20,417 nt of DNA from Limosilactobacillus antri DSM 16041 (GCF_000160835.1 NZ_GG700733.1:310446-330862); one strand, 5' to 3'; shown: positions 1-6,906, counted from the first letter of the stretch. The notes: generated by a model not told the origin, from the letters alone. A program made the numbers and translations.

Positions 1-2
1 AG

Positions 3-45
3 TAATTAAAAAGGCTGGGAGAAAACACTGTTTTCTCCCAGCTCC
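3..45 (-). terminator. Intrinsic terminator of gnd
   Basis: A 13-bp perfect stem (14-26 with 30-42, 3-nt loop) is followed on the minus strand by a U-rich tract (complement of 3-12). It lies about 25 bases past the gnd stop codon. The plus-strand side lacks a good T-tract, so it probably works only for minus-strand transcription. Confidence 0.9.
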
Positions 46-66
46 TTAAAACTGACTTAATTTCAA

Positions 67-1503
67 TTATTGTTCTTCGTACCAGCTGTAGTGGTAGTTA
101 CCTGGGCGGTCAACCCGTTCGTAGGTGTGCGCACCGAAGTAGTCCCGTTGTGCTTGCAGCAGGTTTGCAGGAAGCACTTCAGCACGGTAGGAGTCGTAGT
201 AGCTGATCGCAGCACTCATTGATGGTACTGGGATACCAGCCTTAACAGCCAAGGCAACAACGTCCCGGATAGCCTGCTGGTACTTCTTGGCAATGTCCTT
301 GAAGTAGTCGTCCAGAAGCAGGTTCTTCAGGTCAGGGTTCTTGTCAAAGGCGTCAGTGATGTTTTGCAGGAATTGAGCACGGATGATGCAGCCCGCACGC
401 CAAATCTGTGCTAATTCACCCATCTTCAGGTTCCAATCGTAACGTTCGGAGTCGATCCGCATTTGTTCGAAACCTTGTGCGTAGGACATAACCTTACCGA
501 AGTAGAGGGCTTGACGAACCTTTTCAATCATTTCCTTCTTGTCGTCGATGGAGATGGAGTCGGTTACTTCAGGCAATACCTTGCTTGCGGCAACCCGTTC
601 GTCCTTCATCATGGAGATGTAACGAGCGTAAACAGCTTCGGTGATAACTGATTGTGGAGCACCACCATCAAGGGCCGTCATTGATGACCACTTACCAGTA
701 CCCTTGTTGGCACCCCGGTCAAGAATCATGTCAACGATTGGCTTGTTCTTGTCGTCACCCAGGTCATCCTTACGGGTCAGGATGTCGGCAGTGATGTCAA
801 CAAGGTAGCTTGATAATTCACCCTTGTTCCATTCAGCAAAAGTCTTGGCGATGTCGTCAACTGGCATCTTCAAAACGTTCCGCATGATGTTGTAACTTTC
901 GTCAATTAATTCTTCGTCACCGTATTCGATTCCGTTGTGAACCATCTTGACGTAGTGACCAGCACCGTTAGGGCCGATGTAGGCAACACATGGCTTGCCA
1001 TCTTCTTCGGCCTTGGCAGCGATCTTAGTCAGAATTGGGGCAACCAGGTCATAAGCTTCCTTTTGACCACCTGGCATCAGGGCAGGACCGTGGAGGGCAC
1101 CCAATTCACCACCGGAAACACCCATGCCGATGAAGTTGATGCCGGACTTGTCCAGCTTAGCGTTCCGTGCCATCGTGTCGTGGAAATTAGTGTTCCCACC
1201 ATCGATCAGAACGTCACCCTTGTCAAGCAGAGGGAGTAATTCATCAATGACAGCATCGGTTGGCTTACCAGCCTTAACCATCAGCAGAATCCGCCGTGGC
1301 TTTTCCAGTGAGTCGACGAAATCTTTAATTGTGTAGCTAGGAACCAGCTTCTTATCGCTGTGGTCCCGCATCATTTCGTCCGTCCGGTTGCGGTGACGGT
1401 TGTATACACCAACCGTGAAGCCGCGACTTTCAATGTTCAATGCAAGGTTCTTACCCATAACAGCTAAACCGACAACACCGATTTGTGCTTTATTCTCTGA
1501 CAT
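67..1503 (-). CDS. gnd: 6-phosphogluconate dehydrogenase (NADP+, decarboxylating)
   Basis: Oxidatively decarboxylates 6-phosphogluconate to ribulose-5-phosphate, CO2 and NADPH in the cytosol. In heterofermenters this feeds phosphoketolase. The 478-aa length is normal for the family. Seen: an N-terminal Rossmann motif [10 protein letters not shown] (residues 12-21), NR at 35-36 (NADP phosphate contact), GVSGGE at 128-133, and the catalytic stretch [14 protein letters not shown] with K186 and E193. The C-terminus keeps the substrate-binding region ([11 protein letters not shown]) and ends in a Y/W-rich tail. The ATG at 1503 is chosen because GAGGAG (1514-1519) sits 10 bases upstream; an ATG 30 bases further up has no ribosome binding site. 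The gene has its own promoter (1555-1582) and terminator, so it is not forced into one transcript with zwf. Codon use is strongly biased, as expected for abundant glycolytic enzymes. Identification is very secure. Confidence 0.98.
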   Translation of the reverse strand: MSENKAQIGVVGLAVMGKNLALNIESRGFTVGVYNRHRNRTDEMMRDHSDKKLVPSYTIKDFVDSLEKPRRILLMVKAGKPTDAVIDELLPLLDKGDVLIDGGNTNFHDTMARNAKLDKSGINFIGMGVSGGELGALHGPALMPGGQKEAYDLVAPILTKIAAKAEEDGKPCVAYIGPNGAGHYVKMVHNGIEYGDEELIDESYNIMRNVLKMPVDDIAKTFAEWNKGELSSYLVDITADILTRKDDLGDDKNKPIVDMILDRGANKGTGKWSSMTALDGGAPQSVITEAVYARYISMMKDERVAASKVLPEVTDSISIDDKKEMIEKVRQALYFGKVMSYAQGFEQMRIDSERYDWNLKMGELAQIWRAGCIIRAQFLQNITDAFDKNPDLKNLLLDDYFKDIAKKYQQAIRDVVALAVKAGIPVPSMSAAISYYDSYRAEVLPANLLQAQRDYFGAHTYERVDRPGNYHYSWYEEQ

Positions 1504-1554
1504 CAAAGTCACTCTCCTCATAAGAAAATACATGTAATAATTTTCACAATGTCC

Positions 1555-1582
1555 ATTATAGCAAAAAAATCAAACTGTGCAA
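1555..1582 (-). promoter_or_regulatory. gnd promoter
   Basis: Minus-strand -35 TTGCAC (complement of 1577-1582), 16-bp spacer, and a perfect -10 TATAAT (complement of 1555-1560). It lies about 50 bases upstream of the gnd start and downstream of the zwf terminator, which supports independent transcription of gnd. Confidence 0.85.
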
Positions 1583-1590
1583 CCGATTTA

Positions 1591-1628
1591 ATAACAAAAA
1601 GCGTTTTAAGCCGAAACTTAAAACGCTT
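1591..1628 (-). terminator. Intrinsic terminator of zwf
   Basis: A 12-bp perfect stem (1599-1610 with 1617-1628, 6-nt loop) begins 10 bases beyond the zwf stop. On the minus strand it is followed by a T-rich tail (complement of 1591-1600). It separates zwf from gnd. Confidence 0.9.
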
Positions 1629-1638
1629 GGTTAAATTA

Positions 1639-3120
1639 TTAGTGGTTGAGGCGGTAAACCCACTTGCGGCCGTCACGCGCCAACAGTTCGTCGGAAGCTG
1701 CTGGACCCATTGAGCCTGGAGTGTAGTTCGGGAACTGCGGCTTTTCAATGTCCCAGAGCTTCCGAATAACGTCAACAAATTTCCAGGCGTAGGCAATTTC
1801 AGCCCATGATGCAAAGTTGGTGTGGTTGCCTTCCAGAGCATCGTGGAAGAGACGTTCGTACGGTTCTGGGGATTCCTTCTTGTCGGAGTCGCTTTGCAGG
1901 TACTTGAGGTCGACTGGCTGAGTCGTGAAGCCTTGACCAGCCCGCTTGGCGTTTAATTGCATTGCGAAGCCAGACTTTGGTTCAACAAAGATCGTCAGGA
2001 CGTTGGAGTTTAATGATTGGTCACTTTCGTTGCGTGGGTCGGCGAAGATGTCGATCAGCGGCTTCTTGAAGACCACGTCAATTCGGGTAAACTTGTCAGC
2101 CAGCTTCTTACCAGTCCGAACGTAGAACGGTACCCCTGACCAGCGGTAGTTGTCAAACAGCAGCTTGGCAGCAACGAAGGTTTCGGTACCAGATTCTGGG
2201 TCAACCCCGTCAGCGGAACGGTATGCTTCAGTGCCGTCACCGGCATCGTATTGGCCGCGGACAAAGTTTGCTGCCGCCTCAGATGGGGTGTAGACCCGCA
2301 GGCTCCGCAGTGCCTTGATCTTTTCAACCCGGACGTCGGTGTCAGTAAAGGAAACCGGTTGTTCCATTGCCAATTGGGCAACAATTTGCATGATGTGGTT
2401 TTGCACCATATCACGCAGGGCACCGGATTGGTCGTAGTAGCCGGCCCGTTCTTCGACACCGAGCTTTTCACTTAGAGTAACCTGAACGTTGTCAATGTAA
2501 CGGTTGTTCCACAGTGATTCGATAATAGTGTTACCAAAGCGCAGGGCCTGGATGTTTTGCACCATTTCCTTTCCCAGGTAGTGGTCGATCCGGAAGATTT
2601 GGTCTTCGTCGAAGGTCTGGGACAGTGCGTCGTTGAGTTTCTTAGCAGAGTCAAAGTCCCGACCGAATGGCTTTTCAATTACCAGCCGGTTGAAGCCATC
2701 GTCGGACAGCAGGTCCTGCTTCTTCAGGTTCATGGCAATGGTTCCAAAGAATTGCGGTGCCATTGACATATAGAAGAGACGGTTGCCTTCAGTACCGAAT
2801 TGCTTGTCCAGTTCTTCAATCCGCTTCTTAAGAATCGTGTAGTGTTCTGGCTTTGTAACGTCGTGGGACTTGTAGAAGAAATGCTTGGAGAAGTCCGCTG
2901 CTTCACCATCGCGAGTTTCTTCAACATCCTTGATTGAGTTGCGAACAACTTCTTGGAATTCTTCGTCACTGTATTCGTGACGGGAAGTTCCAAGAAGTGC
3001 AAAGTGATCCGCTAAGTAGCCCTTTTGGTAGAGCTTGAAAAGGGCAGTGTAGAGCTTCCGCTTAGCGAGGTCACCGGTAGCACCAAATAGTGTAATAACA
3101 GCTTTGTTTTCTGTAGCCAA
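1639..3120 (-). CDS. zwf: Glucose-6-phosphate 1-dehydrogenase
   Basis: Catalyses the NAD(P)-dependent oxidation of glucose-6-phosphate to 6-phosphogluconolactone, the entry step of the oxidative pentose phosphate/phosphoketolase route. Seen: the dinucleotide-binding motif FGATGDLAKRK (residues 12-22), IEKP at 148-151, the family active-site signature RIDHYLGKE (177-185, with H180) and the general-base region QNHIMQ (H242). The 493-aa length fits the family. The start is read as TTG at 3118-3120, because the ribosome binding site AGAAGGAG (3129-3136) lies 8 bases upstream. The more upstream in-frame GTG (3127-3129) overlaps that site and cannot use it. The 5' leader carries a 16-bp palindrome touching the ribosome binding site. 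The gene is followed by its own terminator and then gnd, which catalyses the next oxidative step but one. Identity is very secure; the start is probable. Confidence 0.97.
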   Translation of the reverse strand: MATENKAVITLFGATGDLAKRKLYTALFKLYQKGYLADHFALLGTSRHEYSDEEFQEVVRNSIKDVEETRDGEAADFSKHFFYKSHDVTKPEHYTILKKRIEELDKQFGTEGNRLFYMSMAPQFFGTIAMNLKKQDLLSDDGFNRLVIEKPFGRDFDSAKKLNDALSQTFDEDQIFRIDHYLGKEMVQNIQALRFGNTIIESLWNNRYIDNVQVTLSEKLGVEERAGYYDQSGALRDMVQNHIMQIVAQLAMEQPVSFTDTDVRVEKIKALRSLRVYTPSEAAANFVRGQYDAGDGTEAYRSADGVDPESGTETFVAAKLLFDNYRWSGVPFYVRTGKKLADKFTRIDVVFKKPLIDIFADPRNESDQSLNSNVLTIFVEPKSGFAMQLNAKRAGQGFTTQPVDLKYLQSDSDKKESPEPYERLFHDALEGNHTNFASWAEIAYAWKFVDVIRKLWDIEKPQFPNYTPGSMGPAASDELLARDGRKWVYRLNH

Positions 3121-3128
3121 AATGTTCA

Positions 3129-3136
3129 CTCCTTCT
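3129..3136 (-). promoter_or_regulatory. zwf ribosome binding site (decides TTG start)
   Basis: AGAAGGAG on the minus strand ends on the base that begins the in-frame GTG (3129). That rules the GTG out and places the TTG at 3118-3120 at the ideal 8-base spacing. Confidence 0.75.
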
Positions 3137-3148
3137 GTAATTACAGAA
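3133..3148. promoter_or_regulatory. 16-bp perfect palindrome in the zwf leader
   Basis: The sequence TTCTGTAA directly abuts its reverse complement TTACAGAA. It lies between the predicted zwf -10 box (3167-3172) and the start, and its edge overlaps the ribosome binding site. It could be a repressor operator or, in RNA, a short 6-bp hairpin limiting ribosome access. The binding factor is unknown. Confidence 0.5.
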
Positions 3149-3166
3149 ATTTTTTCACCATTCCCA

Positions 3167-3172
3167 ATTATA
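3167..3172 (-). promoter_or_regulatory. zwf -10 element
   Basis: A perfect TATAAT on the minus strand, about 47 bases upstream of the zwf TTG. No convincing -35 is seen at 16-18 bp, so the promoter may need an activator or be intrinsically modest. Confidence 0.55.
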
Positions 3173-3335
3173 TACTCTCGCGGTTAAGTCTGCACTATAA
3201 ATGAAATTGTTTTCACGTCGGGGCGGGAATGGCCCATTATGGGCAAAGTGCTTCAGAATCGGTTTCAATTGTTGACCGCTTGATAATGGTCTAGAGCAAA
3301 AGTTTTTTTTGCAAAGGGTTGCATTCAGGGACTCT
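3173..3335. other. zwf/cadD intergenic region, upstream part
   Basis: No credible coding sequence is seen here. The stretch holds a 13-base inverted repeat (GCCCAT T ATGGGC, 3232-3244) and a degenerate catabolite-responsive-element-like site (3253-3267). It separates two divergent transcription units and probably holds regulatory sites for one or both. Confidence 0.4.
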
Positions 3336-3346
3336 TGACGGATAAT
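3319..3346 (+). promoter_or_regulatory. Promoter of the cadD-arsR operon
   Basis: TTGCAT (3319-3324), 16-bp spacer, then GATAAT (3341-3346), 5 of 6 matches to the -10 consensus. An alternative -35 is TTGACG (3335-3340) paired with an A/T-rich -10 near 3358-3364. Either way, transcription would start just before or inside the inverted repeat at 3363-3409. Confidence 0.6.
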
Positions 3347-3362
3347 AAAATCATTCCTTGTA

Positions 3363-3409
3363 TATATATCGAAAATGTTATATAAATATCATATCAAATT
3401 CGATATATA
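3363..3409. promoter_or_regulatory. Inverted repeat upstream of cadD, candidate metal-sensor operator
   Basis: Eleven-base arms TATATATCGAA (3363-3373) and TTCGATATATA (3399-3409) are perfect reverse complements around a 25-base A/T-rich centre that is itself partly symmetric. The right arm runs into the ribosome binding site AAGGAG (3409-3414). The position between promoter and start, and the ArsR-family regulator encoded in the same operon, suggest autoregulation. A leader hairpin is the alternative. Confidence 0.55.
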
Positions 3410-3421
3410 AGGAGCGAGCTT

Positions 3422-3985
3422 ATGAATTACTGGTTATTAACGTTAACCTTTATTGCGGTCAACCTGGACTTCTTTTTTATTTTGCTATTATTGCTGCACC
3501 ATTACCGCCTTCGCGACGTCATGGTCGGCTATCTCATCTGTGTGCTTTTGCTGATGAGCGCGAGTTACCTTATTGGTCAGGCCCTCGCCCTGTTTTTGCC
3601 GGAATGGGTATTAGGAACTTTAGGAATTTTACCAATCTACATGGCGATCCGTGACGGTGATGATGAAGCAGGCAAGCAGCGTCAGCATTCGCCAGTCCTG
3701 GCGACCCTAGCGACCTACCTGGCGGTCTGCGCGGGGTGCAACCTGGCCATTTTTCTGCCGGTTCTGATCGACCTGTCCAGCCAGAAGTTTTTACTAGCAG
3801 CCATCTTTATCGCGGTCCTCTCGGCCGTGGCGGTGATAGTGGTCAAGGGGATCGGTAAAGTGCCGGTGGTTAAGAGGGTGCTTGAGAAAAATGGCGAACT
3901 GCTGATGAAAGTGATTTATATTGGCGTTGGATTATACGTTTTTTACGATAGTGGACTAATCCACCACCTGCTGACTTTGCTATAA
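3422..3985 (+). CDS. cadD: CadD-family cadmium/divalent metal resistance transporter
   Basis: A small polytopic membrane protein (187 aa, about 5-6 hydrophobic segments) of the CadD cadmium-resistance family, which lowers cytoplasmic divalent metal. Seen: an N-terminal membrane segment with an embedded acidic residue (AVNLDFFFIL, D16), the family-like stretch EWVLGTLGILPIY (61-73), a polar cytosolic loop (77-90), a Cys-containing membrane segment AGCNLAIFLP (104-113), and the C-terminal motif KVIYIGVGLY (163-172). The resemblance to staphylococcal CadD in these stretches is recalled from memory rather than computed. ATG 3422 follows AAGGAG by 7 bases. An ArsR-type metal regulator gene starts 31 bases downstream, as is common for cadD loci. 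The substrate could be Cd, Zn or Co; the regulator's metal site favours Zn/Co sensing. Confidence 0.85.
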   Translation: MNYWLLTLTFIAVNLDFFFILLLLLHHYRLRDVMVGYLICVLLLMSASYLIGQALALFLPEWVLGTLGILPIYMAIRDGDDEAGKQRQHSPVLATLATYLAVCAGCNLAIFLPVLIDLSSQKFLLAAIFIAVLSAVAVIVVKGIGKVPVVKRVLEKNGELLMKVIYIGVGLYVFYDSGLIHHLLTLL

Positions 3986-4016
3986 TAGACAAAAATGAGG
4001 AAAGAAGTGGCCTGGA

Positions 4017-4367
4017 TTGACCTCTGTGCATAGTTTAATTGCCGAAGCGGCAAAGATTTATAAGGTATTGAGCAACAGTCACCGGATTGAAATTTTATAC
4101 TTCCTGCGGCACTGTGACCAGGCGGTCCCGGTTTCGACAATCGTTGACCACCTTCAAATGTCGCAACCCGTGGTGTCAAAACAACTCGGGATCTTGTATC
4201 GCTACCAGCTGGTTTGCCGCCGGCGGGAGGGAACCAAAGTTTACTACTTTTTAGATGATCCCCACGTAGTTGAAATGGTCGATGATATGCTGAACCACGT
4301 TAAACATGAGATTAAGGGCGAACCCCACCCTCGCACCCTCTACAAAACAAAAGCAACGCACCGGTAA
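4017..4367 (+). CDS. ArsR/SmtB-family metal-responsive repressor, CzrA-like
   Basis: A 116-aa winged-helix regulator (residues about 10-80) with an ArsR-type recognition helix, MSQPVVSKQLGIL (48-60), and a beta-wing RRREGTKVYYFLDD. The C-terminal helix shows D81-x-H83-x10-H94-x2-H97. This is exactly the alpha-5 zinc/cobalt site pattern known from CzrA/SmtB-type sensors. The cysteine-rich alpha-3 cadmium site of CadC (ELCVCDL-like) is absent; the equivalent region reads VPVSTIVDHL. Predicted role: bind the operator upstream of cadD and release it when Zn/Co (or Cd) fills the site. The start is read as TTG 4017: an in-frame stop lies just upstream and no better start with a ribosome binding site is seen. 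The ribosome binding site (GAAG, 9-base spacing) is weak, so translation may be coupled to cadD. The 3' end lies inside the shared terminator. Confidence 0.88.
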   Translation: MTSVHSLIAEAAKIYKVLSNSHRIEILYFLRHCDQAVPVSTIVDHLQMSQPVVSKQLGILYRYQLVCRRREGTKVYYFLDDPHVVEMVDDMLNHVKHEIKGEPHPRTLYKTKATHR

Positions 4368-4387
4368 TGTTGGCACGTTGCTTTTTT
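4350..4387. terminator. Bidirectional terminator between arsR and the MFS gene
   Basis: Arms AAAGCAACG (4350-4358) and CGTTGCTTT (4376-4384) enclose a 17-base loop that contains the arsR stop codon. T-runs follow on both strands (4382-4387 on plus; complement of 4343-4352 on minus). It should end both the cadD-arsR transcript and the convergent MFS transcript. Confidence 0.75.
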
Positions 4388-4398
4388 CGTAAGAAGGA

Positions 4399-5565
4399 TT
4401 AAATGTACTGATGGCGCTCGGCGAGCATCCCGAAGAGGGTAAAGAGGAATGCGGCTGCCAGAATTACCACGACGCTGGCGAACCAGCTGTGGGTCTGTGC
4501 ATTCAGGTTGCCGACGATGACGGGACCCAGGGCGGCAATCAAGTAGCCGATGGATTGAACCATTCCGGAAAGGTTGCGGGTATCCGCGGCACTCTTAGTC
4601 TTGAGGCCAAACAGGGTCATTGCCAATACAAAGGTGGTGGTTGAACCCGCGCCGAGCAGCAGGGCAACAACGCAAAAGTAAGCGAAGGAGTTGACCGGGA
4701 AGAACATCATGATTGTGCCAGCCATGGCGGAAATTCCCGCAGCCAGCATGATTGGTTGCCGGTTAGTCATCCTTGCCGCAATTACGGGTACCGCAAAGGC
4801 GAACGGCAGGGCAAACAGCTGGAGCAGGCCGGCAATCAGACTAGCCTGGTCACTACTGAGGCCAGCGCTCATGGCAATGGTTGGCAACCAGGCAACGACG
4901 CTGTAAAAGACAAAGCACTGAAAGCCAAAGAACAGCAGCAGCCACCAAGCGTTGAGCTGTTTCCACATATTAGTTCCCCTGTCGGCTTCCTGGCCAGCCA
5001 CCGCGTGCTCATTATATTTCAGATTGGGCAACCAGACGATGGCACTGATTAAGGCGATGAGGCTGATGAGAATTACCGCAGTTTGCCAGCTGCTCTGGTG
5101 GGTAATTGGCGTGATGGCGTAGGCCCCGATGGCGGCAAACAAGGTCATCGCGGTGTTATACATCCCGGTAATGCTCCCGATCCGCGCGGGGAATTTATCG
5201 GTAATAATTGCGGGCAGCAATACATTGATACAGGTGATTGCGACCCCGACGAGGACCGTTCCGACCATTAACAATGGAAAACTGATGATTCGGAGGTAAG
5301 AACCGATAAACATCAGTGCCATGGCGATCGCAATGGTTAATTCATTACCAATTCGCTGGGCGGTCGCTGAAACAACGGATGATAACAGGCCAAAGCAGAG
5401 TAGCGGGATGGTCGTTAGAATGCCGAGACTGGTTGGCGCCACGCTGAAGGTCTGGGCAATTTCCTTGATGACGGAGGGGATGGAGGTAATTGGCATCCGC
5501 ATACAAACGCCGAGCAACAGGAGCCCTAAGACCAGCAGTGGACTATGTTTTCTTACTTTTTCCAC
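4399..5565 (-). CDS. CynX/NimT-like MFS transporter
   Basis: A 388-aa integral membrane protein with about 12 hydrophobic segments, the size of major facilitator superfamily secondary carriers. The first segment followed by MRMPITSIPSVIKEIAQTF (23-41) resembles the cyanate/nitroimidazole transporter (CynX/NimT) branch. The first and second halves are joined by a short charged loop near residues 185-200 (EHAVAGQEADRG). The start is GTG 5563-5565, with GAAAGGA 8 bases upstream. It is transcribed alone, divergently from the VOC gene, from an extended -10 promoter, and ends at a terminator shared with arsR. The substrate cannot be told from sequence; no cyanase or other cyn gene is nearby. Fold assignment is confident, subfamily less so. 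Confidence 0.83.
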   Translation of the reverse strand: MEKVRKHSPLLVLGLLLLGVCMRMPITSIPSVIKEIAQTFSVAPTSLGILTTIPLLCFGLLSSVVSATAQRIGNELTIAIAMALMFIGSYLRIISFPLLMVGTVLVGVAITCINVLLPAIITDKFPARIGSITGMYNTAMTLFAAIGAYAITPITHQSSWQTAVILISLIALISAIVWLPNLKYNEHAVAGQEADRGTNMWKQLNAWWLLLFFGFQCFVFYSVVAWLPTIAMSAGLSSDQASLIAGLLQLFALPFAFAVPVIAARMTNRQPIMLAAGISAMAGTIMMFFPVNSFAYFCVVALLLGAGSTTTFVLAMTLFGLKTKSAADTRNLSGMVQSIGYLIAALGPVIVGNLNAQTHSWFASVVVILAAAFLFTLFGMLAERHQYI

Positions 5566-5603
5566 AAGATTCGTCCTTTCGTGAGTTAAAATCGCTAAGC
5601 ACC

Positions 5604-5612
5604 ATTATAACA
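5604..5612 (-). promoter_or_regulatory. Extended -10 promoter of the MFS gene
   Basis: TGTTATAAT on the minus strand (complement of 5604-5612) is an extended -10 element 38 bases upstream of the GTG start. The -35 region is poor, which an extended -10 can compensate. Confidence 0.65.
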
Positions 5613-5663
5613 TAATAAAACCTTTTACTAACAGGCCAACCTCGGTCCTGACGGCGGGCAAAT

Positions 5664-5692
5664 TTGACGGGAACCGCTTCTAACCATATAAT
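5664..5692 (+). promoter_or_regulatory. Promoter of the VOC-fold gene
   Basis: TTGACG (5664-5669), an exact 17-bp spacer and a perfect TATAAT (5687-5692), 30 bases before the start codon. It is among the best consensus promoters in the window. Confidence 0.88.
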
Positions 5693-5722
5693 CAATAGCG
5701 AAGATTGACACGGAGGAAAAAT

Positions 5723-6163
5723 ATGACGGCAAAAATCTACCCGTACTTAACTTTTAAAAACGCCAAGGAGGCGATGGACTACTACGTCCAGAACTTTGGG
5801 GCGCAGATTATGCACCACCAGCCGCTCAGCGAAGAACAGGCCGAAAGCATTGGCTTAGCTGCCGCCGATTTGACGGCGACGACCCTCTATGGGGAGTTTT
5901 CCATTGCGGGACAAAAGATTGTTTGCGCGGACGCAACGATGGGGACCCCGCAAACCTCAACGTTAATTTCCATTATGTTGAATTTTGGTGATGATAAGGG
6001 GGCTGCCCAGCGGCTTTTTGCGCAGTTGGCGGACTCCGATGAGCAGCGGGTGACGGTGCCGTTTGGCAACTGGATCCTTGGTGGAATGATGGGTCAGGTG
6101 GTGGACCGTTACGGGATCACCTGGTTGATCTGTACGGGCAATCAATTAGTTGGCGTGGAATAA
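5723..6163 (+). CDS. VOC-superfamily (PhnB/glyoxalase-like) protein
   Basis: A 146-aa single-domain protein with the vicinal-oxygen-chelate pattern: IYPYLTFKNAKEAMDYYVQNFGA (5-27) at the N-terminus is the typical opening beta strand plus helix of PhnB-like proteins. The C-terminal segment GGMMGQVVDRYGITWLI (120-136) matches the usual end of the second beta-alpha-beta-beta-beta module. Members include glyoxalases, dioxygenases, antibiotic-binding proteins and many proteins with no known function; the substrate cannot be inferred here. ATG 5723 is preceded by GGAGG with a 6-base gap. The upstream in-frame ATG at 5705 overlaps the promoter-proximal region and lacks a ribosome binding site. It is monocistronic, with a strong promoter and a terminator shared with nrdI. 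Confidence 0.85.
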   Translation: MTAKIYPYLTFKNAKEAMDYYVQNFGAQIMHHQPLSEEQAESIGLAAADLTATTLYGEFSIAGQKIVCADATMGTPQTSTLISIMLNFGDDKGAAQRLFAQLADSDEQRVTVPFGNWILGGMMGQVVDRYGITWLICTGNQLVGVE

Positions 6164-6169
6164 CGTAAT

Positions 6170-6205
6170 AAAAAACTGGCACTCGACGCCGAGTGCCAGT
6201 TTTTT
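6170..6205. terminator. Bidirectional terminator between VOC gene and nrdI
   Basis: A 16-bp perfect stem (6170-6185 with 6190-6205) with a 4-base loop. The stem has an A-run on the left and a T-run on the right, so both strands end in a U-tract. It sits between two convergent genes. Confidence 0.92.
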
Positions 6206-6224
6206 ATCTATGAATAATGAATCC

Positions 6225-6701
6225 TTAGGCTTCGCTGCTGCCGTTTTTGGCCCATTCCTTGGTAAGAGTACCGTAAATTCGCTCAACGTCGGCGTCAGTT
6301 CCCCGCAATTCGTAGTTATCCAGGAACGGTGCGTCGAAGATCTTAGCGTATTTCCGCGCGGTCAGGCAGTATTGTTCGTTAAAATTCTTGTTGCCGCTGC
6401 CGACCACCCCGATGCAGTACCGGGCGTTGTTACCGTCTTCAATGTATTCGCCGAGGGCGGTGGTCATGATTTCGGTATAGCCGGAATCAATCCCGTTGCC
6501 ACCGGTAAGGTAGGTCGGAACGAAGACGAAAAATGGTTCGCTTTCGCTGGCTGGGGCGTCCTGGGGACCAATCTCCTTCGCGTTGATTTCTGGATTAGCT
6601 TGGTTAATCATATTCTGCTGCTTGGCAAAGGCGGTTAACCGTTTGACAAAGGAACGCGTATTTCCTTCCAGCGATATGTATAGGATATTTATTTTGGCCA
6701 T
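6225..6701 (-). CDS. nrdI: NrdI flavodoxin-like protein (class Ib ribonucleotide reductase maturation)
   Basis: A 158-aa flavodoxin-fold protein. NrdI carries FMN and supplies the oxidant that assembles the dimanganese-tyrosyl radical cofactor of the class Ib ribonucleotide reductase subunit NrdF. Seen: the FMN phosphate loop SLEGNTR (10-16), a middle loop PTYLTGGNG (62-70), the NrdI-typical GSGNKNFNEQY (101-111) flavin loop, and NYELRGT (129-135) near the C-terminus. ATG 6699-6701 is preceded by a GAAGAG-type ribosome binding site. It has its own promoter (6740-6769) and is monocistronic. nrdE, nrdF and nrdH are not in this window, so nrdI is unlinked from them here. A generic flavodoxin is the alternative, but the GSGNKNFN and ELRGT motifs favour NrdI. 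Confidence 0.9.
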   Translation of the reverse strand: MAKINILYISLEGNTRSFVKRLTAFAKQQNMINQANPEINAKEIGPQDAPASESEPFFVFVPTYLTGGNGIDSGYTEIMTTALGEYIEDGNNARYCIGVVGSGNKNFNEQYCLTARKYAKIFDAPFLDNYELRGTDADVERIYGTLTKEWAKNGSSEA

Positions 6702-6739
6702 TAGAACTCTTCTTTCTGCTTTATATTCTCATGGGTTTA

Positions 6740-6769
6740 ATTATACGCTAAAAAGCCGGTAACTTGTAA
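6740..6769 (-). promoter_or_regulatory. nrdI promoter
   Basis: Minus-strand TTACAA (complement of 6764-6769), 18-bp spacer and a perfect -10 TATAAT (complement of 6740-6745), about 40 bases before the nrdI start. Confidence 0.65.
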
Positions 6770-6859
6770 TGTTCTTTTGCACTAATCTCATTTTTAAGCT
6801 AATTTATTATTTTTTTAGGGTGAAATAAGTTGAATAATAAACCATCTTCCCGGCTAAAA

Positions 6860-6868
6860 TGCTAAAAT
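6860..6868 (+). promoter_or_regulatory. Extended -10 promoter of the 6907-8839 operon
   Basis: TGCTAAAAT (6860-6868) is an extended -10 element, overlapped just upstream by a second TAAAAT (6855-6860). A weak TTGAAT lies at 6830-6835. Transcription would begin about 30 bases before the GTG start at 6907. Confidence 0.5.
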
Positions 6869-6906
6869 TAGTACTAATCGTAAGTTCTTTAATGGGGGAA
6901 TGGATT

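Noticed and set aside
937..1239. Plus-strand open frames opposite gnd
   Set aside because: gnd is unmistakable on the other strand and these frames lack starts with ribosome binding sites.
3127..3129. GTG as the zwf start
   Set aside because: The codon overlaps the ribosome binding site AGAAGGAG; the TTG at 3118-3120 has ideal spacing.
3995..4033. A 12-codon frame (ATG 3995 to TAG 4033) overlapping the arsR start, considered as a leader peptide
   Set aside because: No ribosome binding site precedes its ATG and nothing else suggests translation.
6150..6638. A 162-codon plus-strand open frame opposite nrdI
   Set aside because: It is antisense to the well-supported nrdI, crosses the bidirectional terminator at 6170-6205, and has no ribosome binding site or recognisable protein pattern.
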